Shown piece after piece: positions 44,656 to 55,180 of a stretch of 64,000 bases of DNA. Made by a program: the position numbers and the translations under genes. Source of the stretch: Schizochytrium sp. CCTCC M209059 (taxonomy: Eukaryota > Sar > Bigyra > Thraustochytrida > Thraustochytriidae); NCBI GenBank assembly GCA_000818945.1, contig KN805391.1, positions 325,131 to 389,130 of the forward strand, read 5' to 3'. The notes under the pieces are model-generated. The model did not search any database. It had not been told where the DNA came from and worked only from the letters and a program-made list of their open reading frames with translations. Positions within the stretch are counted from its first letter, which is position 1; every line of letters starts with the position of its first letter.

Positions 44656-45315
44656 ATGATGCAGGACGAGTCAGATCTAGCAAGTGGCTGGGAAACGCTC
44701 GAACTTGGTACGGGTGTCGAAGACGCGAGCACGACGACCCCGCGCGCAGAGGCCGACGCCAAGGATGACACCGTGGAAAGCGTCTATCGGCAATTCATCG
44801 TCGACGTTCCCCGCATGGACGTGGTCTACGGCGATCAACCGTGGAGCGGCCACCCCACGCTTCTTTTCATGGACCTTTGGCAACGTTTGCGCGAGCAGAA
44901 CTCAAGCAAGCGTCGCGCAGCAAGAGTCATTCGGCTCTGCTCGCAGTCAGAGCTCGTGTCCTGGTTTATCATGGGGCAGAAACGCTGGATGGAGGGCTCG
45001 GAACACGAAGCCCATTTCCTAGATGGCGGCCGCCAGCGCACAGAGATCCATCTCGGAAAGGACCCGCCGCATTCTGTTCAGAGCATCACGATTACCAAAC
45101 CATTTCGAGTTGTCGATTTTAATGGCGCTGCCGCACCCAAAGAGCGATTCCGTGTCCGACTTACTCTTACGCACGATCTCAGTGCTGACACCACAACCTA
45201 TGCGTGGACACGCAAGGAAGGCCAAGGGGCCGATTGGGTCTTTGTGGAGGCCTGCGCCGAGCAACCTCTGCTGTCCTCGCAGGAGCGCGGAGACAGGGAC
45301 GAGGAGGAAAAGTAA
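44656..45315 (+). CDS. Hypothetical protein
   Basis: The 219-residue protein is read from the ATG at 44656 (the frame opens slightly earlier from a TTG). The N-terminal 40 residues are acidic and low complexity. Residues about 40-205 look globular: a VYRQFIVDVPRMDVVYGDQPW segment, a basic helix (REQNSSKRRAARVIRLCSQSE), then beta-rich sequence (VQSITITKPFRVVDFNG, RFRVRLTLTHDLS). The last 15 residues are acidic. No signal peptide, membrane segment or familiar motif is seen, and I do not recognise the family. Confidence 0.65.
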   Translation: MMQDESDLASGWETLELGTGVEDASTTTPRAEADAKDDTVESVYRQFIVDVPRMDVVYGDQPWSGHPTLLFMDLWQRLREQNSSKRRAARVIRLCSQSELVSWFIMGQKRWMEGSEHEAHFLDGGRQRTEIHLGKDPPHSVQSITITKPFRVVDFNGAAAPKERFRVRLTLTHDLSADTTTYAWTRKEGQGADWVFVEACAEQPLLSSQERGDRDEEEK

Positions 45316-46892
45316 AGTGACTTGTCTCGCCTACTTTTTTTTTGCTCTCCCTGTATCTTCCCTTCCTTCCCCTCTTTCTTTCACTGTCTTGCGGACAGCG
45401 CGATCATATTCTGTATTTTGTCTCGCACACTTCCTGTAAAAGTAGTCGTCTTATCTTTATTCTACGCATGTGTTCCATACAGCTTGACAAGAGATTATGC
45501 CAAGGATCCAAGTGTCTCTCTCATTCATCCTCGCACCTGTATTGAACTGCGCAGCAGCGTTTTACACCATCTGGCTCGCGATGAAAAGTACCAGAAAAAA
45601 GAATTTATGCCGGACAAGAACGTCTTATTTACTGTGGTTAATGATCAGGGTTCTTGCTTCGTGGGAAATGTCTTGATGAGCGCGGGAGACTCTTGAGGTG
45701 AATCGAAGAAAATGCCCAAAATCCCCTTTTTATTTACCAAGTTGTTTGTCTGACACGTAACGTATACGTCCTGTCATGACCCTTTTGTAATGACTCACAG
45801 TCAAGTCAAAAGTGCCTCATGAGACACGAGGAGGCAGGCTCATTGGCCGTTTTCGTGGCTCTTCCCGTGTCTAGATTCCGCGTGGGGGTGAGGGGGGGGG
45901 GCATTTCCCGTCCGCTACTGTAGTATACTCCCTTACGAGTCATCACCACAGAGTCCGCGCCACCGCCTGCAAGCGATGCGGTGCAATGCTTGCCTGCTCT
46001 CGTTGGTTTCCTTGGTTCCAGTTCGAGTCGCCATCCCAGTCACAGCCCCGGTCGGTCCCGTTGACATCGCAAGATCGATGATGCATCTGATGCATCTGCA
46101 GCGCACCTGCTGCGCACCTGCCCCAAAGCGCAGATTCAGTATATACCCCGTTCCAAATCGTGGCCAACTCCCCGGCAAGCAAGGCATTGTTGAGCTGGCA
46201 CCAACTACCGGCACCAGCACCAGCACCTGGCTGGTTGATGGCACACGAAAAGCCCTCCGCGTTGCCGCACGCAGCCATCGAATCCAGACGGCACGGATCG
46301 CGACAGCATCTCAAGCCACGCCGAGCCCGTCGGCCGAGCCACGCTTTTTCCTCGCGCAGCTGCAGCTTCCCGTCTCGCCATTCGTTCATCACGGACAGGG
46401 GCGTCGAGCCTCCAGGGTCGTGGTAACGTTCGCAAACTCGTCTGCCTGCGTCAGCGCGAGGCGGAGCACGTCGGCACGCTGCGCTCAGGGCGGCCGCTCA
46501 TCCTCGCGCGGGCTTTGTTTGCGGACGCTCCTCGTCTGCAAAGTTGAAAGTCTGGTCAGCCGGCGGTCGGTTGTCGCTTCACGAAATTCGATTTCAAAAC
46601 GCGATCGCATAGCCAGCCAAAACCCTCCTGGCGGCGCCGCCGCGAGAGTCGGGGACACAGCGCCGCGCCGCGCCGCGCCGCGCAGCGCCTTAGAGCTTGA
46701 GGTCGCATCGTCTCGCGGCAGCCTCCTTCACGCCGCGCATCGGCGCCGCGCCCGCCGTGAGGGAGAGAGGAAAACACAGACACCTGGCTCCGGCCGAGGC
46801 ACAGACGGCTCGTCTCGTCCCGTCTTGTCTGAGGTCCTGCTTCCGCACGTGGGTGTCGCGAGCAGTCCTCCATTCACCGCGGGCAAGCCAGC
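45316..46892. other. Intergenic upstream of the glutaminase gene
   Basis: No gene supported. The left part is pyrimidine-rich (presumed 3' UTR), followed by a G run at about 45891-45901. The right half is GC-rich with CGCCG repeats (about 46663-46685). No plausible domain appears in any frame. Confidence 0.5.
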
Positions 46893-49800
46893 ATGAACTC
46901 GCACCCGAGCTCGCCCGAGCTGAGCACCCTGCTGGCGAATCTTGTGGGCGATGCCTCGCGCGGGATTAGCACAGCAGAGCTGCTCGAGATTCTCGAGCAG
47001 ACGGGACTGAGCATCTCCGACGAAAGGCTGTCAAGCGACAGCGCCATCATGGCGTGTCTGCAAAAGTCGGAACTCACCTTTGGCGAGCTCATGGCCCTTG
47101 CAAAGCACAACGCTCTCATCGAGACAGCCCTCAGCGGTAACCTCGTCCTCCCCAACTTCCACCTCGTCTCGGAGCAACTCAACCAATGCTTTGAAAAGAC
47201 CGTGAGGTCCCGAGACTGGAAAAAAGGCAAGGTCTCGCATCGCACACCGAAACTCGGTCGCGTCGACCCGGAGCGCCTGGCGGCCTCCTTTTGCAGTCTG
47301 CACGGCCAGCAATGGAATCGCGGCGATTATGAAGACAAGTTCACCGTTACGGAGATGTGCGCGCCCTTGCTTTACTGCACCGCCCTCGAACTTAATGGCA
47401 TGGAGACCGTGCACAAGTACATTGGCCGCGAACCCTCTGGGCGCTCTGTGCGCGACATCTCGCTCGATAGCGCCAACCTGCCGTACAACCCTTTTGTCGA
47501 CGCCGGTGTTGTCATGAGCTCCGCGCTCGTCAAGAACGCTGAACGTCTTGCGGACCGCTTCAACTATATCAAGTCCGTGTGGAAGCGTGCCACTGGCAAC
47601 TCGTCCATCTCCTTTGCCAATTCCCATTACCTCTCGCAACGCCGCCACGCGCACCACGCCTACTGTCTCGCTTATATGCTCATGGAACACAGCAGCTTTC
47701 CCGCAAACATCAACCTCCAGGACACCATGGACTTTTACTTTATGAACTGCTGTATCGAGGCCAGCACGCAAGAACTCGCCATCCTTGCCGCCACGCTCGC
47801 TGGCGGCGGAGTGTGCCCCACCACGAATACGCGCGTGTTTAGCGCCGAGCATGTGCAAATGTGTCTCTCCATGATGAGCTCCTGCGGCATGGGCGAACAC
47901 AGTGGATCGCTTCAGTTCACCATTGGCTTTCCGTGTAAGAGCTCTCTTTCTGGCTTTACCATGGTCGTCATTCCCAACCTCGGCGGCTTTTGCACCTTTT
48001 CTCCGCGTCTCAATCCGCAATCAGAAATTAGCACGTTCGGCCTCGCCTTTGCCGAGGAGTTCGTGTCGCGCTTTGGCTTGCACACCTTTGACTCCTTTGC
48101 GGTGCAGGACGCCCACGTCTACCGCGAAATCTTTCGATCTCCAGGCACTTCGCAAGAGGCCGAAGATGACGCCATCCCAGAGGCTGCTATCCATCTCGAC
48201 GGCCCTGACGGTCCTGCCTTTGATGTCAAAAAGGGAAGCGCTGTCCTTCAGGAAGCCAATCTCTTGAAAAAGACGCAGTCTACCTCGAGTCAGTCGTCTC
48301 GCGCCAACGCCGACGCGACGAACTCGGCGAGTCTCGCCCGAGGTGCCGAGTTCCTCGCGGACGAGCTCTTTTACTGCGTTGCCAACGGCAACGCCGATCA
48401 TCTCCGCCGCGTCTTCGCTCGAGGTGTCGATGTCAATCTCCCCGACTACGACATGCGTACATGTCTGCACATCGCGGCCTCAGAGGGTCATCTCGAGTGC
48501 GTCAAGCTTCTTTGTCTCTTTGGAGCCAATGCTGCTGCCGTCGATCGCTTCGGCAACACCCCACTCGAGGACGCACGCGCCGAGGGTTATGCCGACGTCG
48601 TCGACTATCTCGAGAACCCTCCTGCGTACGCGCAGGCTTCCGCTGCTCACGACTACCATGTTTTGGAAAAACTCGGGGCCGGCACGCAATTTTCCGCCGC
48701 CGACTCTCTCGGTAGTGCATGCGATTCAGACTCTGAAGGACCGGCCGCCGATGTCGACTTTGACTTCCCGCACGCCCCTGCTGCGGACCCGGCTCCCGAC
48801 GGGTGCGCAAATGTTGACGACATTCCTGAAGGCGTTCCGGTCAGTGTCAAGAATGGTCCGGACAGCCCCAACCTGGGTCATATCGAGAGCGCGAAAACCA
48901 TTGAGGATCTTGATGATCAAAGCCAAACCCAAAGCGATGATAGTTTTCAAGCTGCAGACAAGACAATCAGCCTCTCGCGCGATGCATCGTCGAAGAAACG
49001 ACGCGAGAACAGCGAGACAAGCGAAACGTCCATTGTCGGCAAGCATGAAAAGAAAATGGGCGAGGCCTCGCATCAAGAGATGCAAGAAGGCAAGTTGAGG
49101 AGCAGAGAGAATAGCGACAAGTCACGACAGGCCGCCTCGCCAGATCTTGGCAACAGCCCGACCTTGCAACCCACGCGTTCCCATCTTTCCAGTGGCCTTC
49201 GCACCTACCACATGCTCATGGAAGCCATTTCGCAGAACCTTGCAAGTCCCGAAAACCGCGACTTTGAGCTGGACACCGACACGGAACAGGTCGCAAGCGA
49301 GAATGGCGACGCTGGATCCGAAGCCTCGCACGTAGGGGGACCCCTTGCCGACCTTCTCTTGCGTGGACTCGATGGTCAGCGGACGCCAAAACGCCCATCC
49401 AACAGCGCCTTTGACAAGGAACGCATGGAGCGCATGATTGAAGCCCTCACTCAAATTTACACGGACGAGGCTGGCATCGAGCACTGCAGACCTCCGACTG
49501 ACCTCGATCTCCTCAATGCGCTGCATCATCAGGGTATTGGAACAGAGGAGCGTTACAACAATCTCGCTCGCGAGTTTTCCAAATGTTCCTCGGACCATTA
49601 CAACAGCAATGCGCGCACTGAAGTTTCTCCGACCTCGTTTGATTTTGTTCACGAAAACGTCAATGGCCGAAATGGACCCACGTCTCGCCGCCATGAACGC
49701 CGCAAGAGCATGGCTGAAAAACGCAACAGCTGCGATGAGGGCCGCGGTCGCGAGCTCACTGCACGTCGCTTGCTCTACTTTTGCGACAAGTTTCCTTATA

Positions 49801-51263
49801 TTGAAAAGGTGCTTCAGGGTAGAGCGGTCATTTGCAATTTTAAACACTTTTCCGAAGACATGATTGAGATCTTCGAGGAGGCCAAGAACCACCGTGAGGG
49901 CAAGGTCGCGGACTACATTCCGCAGCTCGCGCGACAGGACCCGGAAAAATTTGGCATTGCCGTCTGCTCCATCGATGCGCAACGCTTCTCCTATGGTGAT
50001 GCGCGCGATCCCTTTTGCGTGCAGTCTTGCTCCAAGCCCATTTCTTATTGCATTGCGCACGAACTCGTCGGCGAGGGGGTGATCCACCGCCACGTCGCTC
50101 ATGAGCCGAGCGGTCGCAACTTCAACGAGCTTACACTCAACAAGTATGGTCTGCCACACAATCCGCTCATCAATGCCGGTGCCATCATGACGGCCTCGCT
50201 TATTCTCCCCGAGGTGAGCAGCGAAGACCGCTTCGACTACGTGACCTCGGTGTGGACCAAGCTCGCCGGTGGCGAGGAGCCGGGGTACTCGAATGAGACT
50301 TTTCTGAGCGAAATGTTCACTGCGGACCGCAATCGCTGTCTGGGCTATCTCATGAAGGAGAAGGGCGCCTTTCCTGCGCACGTGAACTCGACGCAAGCGC
50401 TCGAAGAGGTGCTAGAGTTTTACTTTCAAATGTGCAGCCTCGAGGCCACGGCTGAGTCGCTCTCCGTTGTCGCAGCGACTCTTGCGAACGGAGGCGTCTG
50501 TCCGATTTCGCAAAAGCGCGTCTTTCGTGCTGAAACCGTGCGCAACTGCCTCAGCATCATGGCTTCTTCGGGCATGTATGATTACGCAGGCGAATTTCAA
50601 TTCTCCATTGGCGTGCCAGCCAAGTCTGGCGTCGCGGGCGCGCTCCTCATTGTCGTTCCGAACGTCATGGGCATATGCACCTGGTCTCCTCGTCTTGACA
50701 AGCTTGGCAACTCCGCGCGCGGTATTCAGTTCTGCAAGCTTCTTCAGGAAAAGTACACTATTCACCGCTACAGTCTGCTGCGGGGCGTGAGCAAAAAGCT
50801 CGATACACGAGACTTTTCAAAGGACTTTTACCTGCAACGACGCTGCCAGCGACTGGTGGAGGCCGCCACGCGGGGCGACCTTAAGGCTCTCAAGCTCTGC
50901 GCTTCCGAGGGCGTCTCTCTCGACACGGCTGATTATGATGGCCGTACTGCGGCTCATTTGGCTGCATCGGAAAACAACCTTCAGTTTCTTAAAATGCTGC
51001 ACGCTGCCGGGGCGAACATGAACGCCGTCGACCGTTGGGGCCACACCCCTCTTGATGATGCGGTCTTGCTCGACCTCACGGAGATCATATCATTTCTCAA
51101 CATGGTGGATGCCACGCGCGGCCCCAACGAGCGAACTCCGGTTCCACGCCGGCCGCCGACGCCTATCACCGTCACCGCCTGCCATCAGGTTGATACACGG
51201 CAGAAAATTGAAAAGCAAAAGTATCCCAGTCCCTCTGCGGCCGCAAAAAGTGCATTTCCCTGA
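46893..51263 (+). CDS. Tandem glutaminase-ankyrin protein (inactive first unit, intact second unit)
   Basis: The 1456-residue single-exon protein contains the animal-type glutaminase layout twice. Unit 1: EF-hand-like GLS N-domain (about 5-110), glutaminase fold (about 118-395), two or three ankyrin repeats (about 480-576). A long acidic/Ser-rich linker follows (about 577-840). Unit 2: N-domain (about 845-995), glutaminase (about 1000-1310), ankyrins (about 1330-1420). Unit 2 keeps the serine beta-lactamase-like pair S1045 and K1048 (QSCSKP), HNPLINAGA, SNETFLSE and SGMYDYAG, so it should hydrolyse glutamine to glutamate and ammonia. In unit 1 the Ser and Lys positions are E154 and A157, NAGA is DAGV, SE is SQ, and the GMYD tyrosine is Gly, so it cannot be catalytic by the known mechanism. 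It may act structurally or in regulation. No mitochondrial presequence is evident. Confidence 0.92.
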   Translation: MNSHPSSPELSTLLANLVGDASRGISTAELLEILEQTGLSISDERLSSDSAIMACLQKSELTFGELMALAKHNALIETALSGNLVLPNFHLVSEQLNQCFEKTVRSRDWKKGKVSHRTPKLGRVDPERLAASFCSLHGQQWNRGDYEDKFTVTEMCAPLLYCTALELNGMETVHKYIGREPSGRSVRDISLDSANLPYNPFVDAGVVMSSALVKNAERLADRFNYIKSVWKRATGNSSISFANSHYLSQRRHAHHAYCLAYMLMEHSSFPANINLQDTMDFYFMNCCIEASTQELAILAATLAGGGVCPTTNTRVFSAEHVQMCLSMMSSCGMGEHSGSLQFTIGFPCKSSLSGFTMVVIPNLGGFCTFSPRLNPQSEISTFGLAFAEEFVSRFGLHTFDSFAVQDAHVYREIFRSPGTSQEAEDDAIPEAAIHLDGPDGPAFDVKKGSAVLQEANLLKKTQSTSSQSSRANADATNSASLARGAEFLADELFYCVANGNADHLRRVFARGVDVNLPDYDMRTCLHIAASEGHLECVKLLCLFGANAAAVDRFGNTPLEDARAEGYADVVDYLENPPAYAQASAAHDYHVLEKLGAGTQFSAADSLGSACDSDSEGPAADVDFDFPHAPAADPAPDGCANVDDIPEGVPVSVKNGPDSPNLGHIESAKTIEDLDDQSQTQSDDSFQAADKTISLSRDASSKKRRENSETSETSIVGKHEKKMGEASHQEMQEGKLRSRENSDKSRQAASPDLGNSPTLQPTRSHLSSGLRTYHMLMEAISQNLASPENRDFELDTDTEQVASENGDAGSEASHVGGPLADLLLRGLDGQRTPKRPSNSAFDKERMERMIEALTQIYTDEAGIEHCRPPTDLDLLNALHHQGIGTEERYNNLAREFSKCSSDHYNSNARTEVSPTSFDFVHENVNGRNGPTSRRHERRKSMAEKRNSCDEGRGRELTARRLLYFCDKFPYIEKVLQGRAVICNFKHFSEDMIEIFEEAKNHREGKVADYIPQLARQDPEKFGIAVCSIDAQRFSYGDARDPFCVQSCSKPISYCIAHELVGEGVIHRHVAHEPSGRNFNELTLNKYGLPHNPLINAGAIMTASLILPEVSSEDRFDYVTSVWTKLAGGEEPGYSNETFLSEMFTADRNRCLGYLMKEKGAFPAHVNSTQALEEVLEFYFQMCSLEATAESLSVVAATLANGGVCPISQKRVFRAETVRNCLSIMASSGMYDYAGEFQFSIGVPAKSGVAGALLIVVPNVMGICTWSPRLDKLGNSARGIQFCKLLQEKYTIHRYSLLRGVSKKLDTRDFSKDFYLQRRCQRLVEAATRGDLKALKLCASEGVSLDTADYDGRTAAHLAASENNLQFLKMLHAAGANMNAVDRWGHTPLDDAVLLDLTEIISFLNMVDATRGPNERTPVPRRPPTPITVTACHQVDTRQKIEKQKYPSPSAAAKSAFP

Positions 51264-51785
51264 TCTTGTGGTCTCTTTATCGCTAGTGACGAGCCGCGAG
51301 TTCCAGATCACAATTCAGTTAGATAAGTTATCACTATTTATCCATGAGACCAGACGTAGCTTTACGCGGCAAAAGACTACAAAGCAAGAGTCTTGCGGTC
51401 TTCTCTCGGTCGCGAAGAGTATGCTGCCCTTCAAGTTAGCTCTCTTGTCTTTGTGCATCTCGCAGTTGGTTGGTCACCAAGAGTTCTCCATTTTATTTAC
51501 CCTCTGCGACATAGGTCTCACCAAGAGTTGTCTTTTTGCCTCTGCTCCTCACGTAGCCGTTCTTTCTGGCCTTATGCCAAGATCTGAAATCAAAAAGCAT
51601 TATTCCACTCGTATACGTAATCAATAAGTTGTTATCCATCACAATCAACATCGTCATCATCATCGCCACCATCACGTTCACCGTATCGTCCGTTCCAACA
51701 GTGGGAACAGAGGCGAGCGCCGGCACATTGACACTTTTGCGGCCTCACCCACCCCCCAAAACAGAAAAGAATGCAAACGTGAATA
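51264..51785. other. Convergent intergenic region
   Basis: A 3'-to-3' spacer with CATCAT-type repeats near 51650-51675. No gene supported. Confidence 0.5.
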
Positions 51786-54095
51786 TTATAGCGAGGCGTC
51801 GCTATTTTGCTGTGTCTGCGGAACTGTTGCCGCCAGACTCGTGGCGCGAGCTGCGCGGGCTGCGCGACGAGCACGAAAGAATTCTATCGTGTGCAAAATG
51901 GGAGTCCCGAGGAACGCTCGACTTGCCTGGCGCTCGCGCTCCTCCGCACTCGTTGCTTGTTGGCCGATGTGCAAGCTTTCACGTGGCGTTGCAGCAGCCG
52001 CGGGCACCTGGACCTCAACGTCGGCAGAACCCGCCGTGTCCCCATCGGCGGAGCTTCCTTCGGTGCTGTCACCTCCCTCGTCAGACTCCACGGGATGGCC
52101 TGTAACAACGTGACATTTGCATAAGGGGCAGTTGCCCTTGCGCAACAGCCATGGGTCAATACATTCCTCGTGATAAAAGTGCTTGCACGGAAGCTCGCGC
52201 AGAATTTCGTCGTCCTCGAACGGCAAAATACAAATAGCACACAGGTCACCCTCATCATCCGGCGCGTAAAAGGAGGCAGGATCGAAAGCGGGAGGGGCAG
52301 CGTCGCCCGTAACAGGCAAGGTCTGCGCGACGCTGATGTTCACCTCGCTTGTCTTTAAACGATCAGCCTCAGTCGCCACACTCGACTGGGTTGCGCTTAA
52401 TTCGTGGCTGCTCGAGGTATCCTGCGCGTCCATAAGTGCCTCATTGTCCGAGCTGATGCTCGTCGTGTGCGTCTCATCGCGTTGAGCCCGCGGATGCAAA
52501 TAAATTTGTTCCTCTGCAGGCAAGTCTTCTGTGACCTCGACGCCAGAACCGTCAAGTGCACGCTTGACATAAACGTGTCTGCCATCGGAATTGTAGCGTA
52601 CAAGTGGAAGCCCATCCACCACTTCTTGCGAGACACCAGTGGTCTTGCGCTCCTCGTCAATCATGACTTGCAACTGGTTTCCACGATAGCGACAGAGCAC
52701 AAAGAGCGACACGAGAACAAAGAGAGCAGCCGCAATCAGAGCGTATTGCAGGGTCGCAAAGCCCGCAAAGAGACTGTTCGAGTTCTCGTATTCAACCGCG
52801 TTAACAAAGCCGCCCCGCGACATGACCAAGGCGCTGTCCATCTGGAAAACCCTCACACCCGAAACACCCGCCATAACAACCACCATTTTGCTGATGCCGC
52901 GCTGCACGCCAATCGCGTTCGCTGCCACGCCCGGGTTTTGCGCGATGAAGCCGCACCAAGTGTACGAAAAACGACCGTTGTTGCACCGCACGACATAGTC
53001 CGTTTCAATGCCGCTGTCATCGTCCGAATCTTCGACAGAAGAATCCTCGACAATATTAGTGACTGCGACATAGTCCACGTTTGTGACCGCTGAGCTATCA
53101 CTTGAAATGGATCGCACGCCGCCGTACATGAGAACCCGACTCGAGGCGGCAGTTCCGACAATGTGATTCGCTCGTGTGAGCTCGGCGCTCTGCGTAATCT
53201 CCACGACCCGGTGGGGCTGCTCGCTGGCAGTAGCGTTTCCATCGGCTTCCAGGACAAGCGCCGAAAGATTTAAATACATCAACGTGCCCTGCATATAGGC
53301 GGCCCCCGGTTGCGAGTACCCACCGTGAAGGGCCCAAAGCTCATCTCCCATGAGAACGCTACCTTGAGAGTAACGTTCAGAGAGGCCTTGAGAACTCAAC
53401 GTTGTCCATGACCCCTTGATTTGATCTTCGGCGGTGGTATTGTACTCATTCAGCGTGAGACACCACAAGCCTTTTGAGGCGATCGCTTCATCGTTCATTG
53501 CAGACGCGCCACCATAAAGAAACATTCGATCATCGAAGCCCGTTGCACTTGACTTGTACCTTCCAAAGACTTCATCTCCATCGCTGGTGTCGACTTCCGA
53601 GACGACCACGGAAAGGTCGTTCTCGACCTCGATCGCCCATACTCGAGCATCACTCGCGCGATCATACCTGATCTGAGTATCTGTGACGCCACCATGCACG
53701 AGAAAGCGACATGTGCCTTCGCGGTCAACGTGAGGATCAATGTTCACCGCCACGGATCCCCATCGCGCCTGCATGATCCCACCCGCGTCACTTGTGACAT
53801 CATGAAAGGTTCCCGAGGAAAACTCATAAATGTAGAGGCTGTCTGTCGCGAGGCCGGAAATCAGCCGTCCGCCGAAAAGCAGCATAATGTCCTGAGTGCT
53901 GCAGTACGCCGTGGCGGGCTGGAAGAGATATCCCGGAGGGCTTCCTCTTGTGGCGAGTTCCTGCCAGAACTCTGCGCTCAGCAGCGAGAACTCAGTGTAC
54001 AGCAGGAAGAGCGCCAGCACGGTGAAGACCATGAGCATGAGCCAGATGCAGCGGCTCACGTGCCCGCGGCAAGGATGGCATCGCTGCGAAGGCAT
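51786..54095 (-). CDS. Transmembrane kelch-like protein with cytosolic RING-H2 E3 ligase domain
   Basis: The 769-residue protein starts at the ATG at 54095. Residues 16-36 are a hydrophobic signal-anchor. Residues about 50-430 are beta-rich with kelch-type signatures (LLFGGRL, FLYGGAS, WALHGGYS, VLMYGGVR), forming a probable lumenal or extracellular propeller. A second membrane span lies at about 445-468 and is followed by basic residues (CRYRGN), which fits a cytosolic C-terminus. The RING-H2 finger starts at C619 (CAIC...CKHFYHEECIDPWL...CPLCKC), with all eight zinc ligands in C3H2C3 order. It should recruit an E2 and ubiquitinate membrane or lumen-sensed clients. RNF13/ATL-type membrane E3s share the TM-RING part, but the kelch ectodomain is unusual. 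Confidence 0.85.
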   Translation of the reverse strand: MPSQRCHPCRGHVSRCIWLMLMVFTVLALFLLYTEFSLLSAEFWQELATRGSPPGYLFQPATAYCSTQDIMLLFGGRLISGLATDSLYIYEFSSGTFHDVTSDAGGIMQARWGSVAVNIDPHVDREGTCRFLVHGGVTDTQIRYDRASDARVWAIEVENDLSVVVSEVDTSDGDEVFGRYKSSATGFDDRMFLYGGASAMNDEAIASKGLWCLTLNEYNTTAEDQIKGSWTTLSSQGLSERYSQGSVLMGDELWALHGGYSQPGAAYMQGTLMYLNLSALVLEADGNATASEQPHRVVEITQSAELTRANHIVGTAASSRVLMYGGVRSISSDSSAVTNVDYVAVTNIVEDSSVEDSDDDSGIETDYVVRCNNGRFSYTWCGFIAQNPGVAANAIGVQRGISKMVVVMAGVSGVRVFQMDSALVMSRGGFVNAVEYENSNSLFAGFATLQYALIAAALFVLVSLFVLCRYRGNQLQVMIDEERKTTGVSQEVVDGLPLVRYNSDGRHVYVKRALDGSGVEVTEDLPAEEQIYLHPRAQRDETHTTSISSDNEALMDAQDTSSSHELSATQSSVATEADRLKTSEVNISVAQTLPVTGDAAPPAFDPASFYAPDDEGDLCAICILPFEDDEILRELPCKHFYHEECIDPWLLRKGNCPLCKCHVVTGHPVESDEGGDSTEGSSADGDTAGSADVEVQVPAAAATPRESLHIGQQATSAEERERQASRAFLGTPILHTIEFFRARRAARAARATSLAATVPQTQQNSDASL

Positions 54096-55180
54096 CGTGC
54101 CTGATCGTCAAACCGTCGCCGTCCTCGTTGCCGTCTTCGTTCTTGACCCGGTGGCCCAGCCGGACGCCAAAGAGCTAAGGACTAGGGTTCGCGCACACCT
54201 CTGTGCGTATATATGGTATGTATGTACGAATGAATGTATGTGAGGTCGGTCGCCCGATCGGTCAGTCGCTTCGGCCGACTCGGGTCGGCTTGCAACAGCG
54301 AGCGGAGACCTGCCTTCGCCTGCTCGCCCCCTTGCGCCGCTTGCAGGCAATCTATCTCTATCTCCGGCTAGCTGGCAAGCGAGCGAGCGCGCGTTGTTTG
54401 CTGGCCTTGGACCAGATCGAGTCGTCCGACGGCGACGGTCCTCGCCTAAAAACCCCTTCAGCGATCAAGCAATCCAGCTCGCCTCGGCCACCGGCTTTGC
54501 GCCGGCGAGCGGGCGGGCGGGCGAGCGTTGGGGGGGGAGGCAAGCGTGCGCGCGGGGCGGCCTCTCTGCGCGAGGCGCCTCCTCGCGGGCGGCGGCTCGA
54601 GGGCGGGCAGCCTTTCCCTTCCCTCCCTCGCGTTGCCATTCTGCCGCCGCGCGTGCGACGGGCGCGCCGGGTCCCTTATCCAGGAACCTGCGCCGCACCG
54701 GACCCGGGGGCGCTAATTAAAATTAAAAAAAAATCGAGGAGGAGGAGGAGGGGAGGAGGAGGAGGAGGAGGGCGAGGAGGAGGACGCGGAGGAGGACGGG
54801 GAGAAGGGAAAGCTGGAAAAGGCTGGCGTGGATGGAGCGAAGGAGACCCGGAGGAACGAGGAGCGCGAGAGGGCGGAGAGACTGGGCGGTTTTGTTGGGG
54901 GCGGAGAAAGCGAAGGTGAGGAGGAGGAGGAGGAGGAGGAGGAGGAGGGGAAAGGATAACATCGAGTACGCGCGAGGGGGCTAGGGCAGAGCAGGCAAGC
55001 TGTGCTGCGCCGAGCTGACCCCAAATACGCTTGGACGGAGACTGCTTAGCCTTTCGACGCACGGTCAATTCTAGGTTCTGTCTTGTTGTTGTTCATTTGT
55101 GTTGCTACGGCTACTGCTGCTGCTGTTGCTGCGAAATCCAGCCAAGCCTAGCCAAGCCAAGCTAAAATTCAGGAGCCCGA
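54096..55180. promoter_or_regulatory. Divergent region, kelch-RING / DOCK, with long polypurine tract
   Basis: A head-to-head 1.1-kb spacer. The middle is GC-rich (about 54480-54700). The right part holds a GGA-rich purine tract, then mixed sequence with CTGCTG and CCAAG repeats before the DOCK ATG. No gene supported. Confidence 0.5.
54735..54957. repeat. (GGA)n polypurine tract
   Basis: Over 200 bases that are almost all A and G on the plus strand, dominated by GGA triplets and including a pure GGA block at about 54916-54945. Mirror-type purine repeats like this can form triplex DNA or R-loops. Confidence 0.8.

Noticed and set aside
40691..46050. Two TTCGA-containing stretches (near 40691 and 46030) resembling tRNA T-loops
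   Set aside because: The flanking bases do not form a T-stem or acceptor stem.
54676..55068. Pro/Ser-rich minus-strand frames across the GGA tract
   Set aside because: Simple translation of the polypurine repeat.
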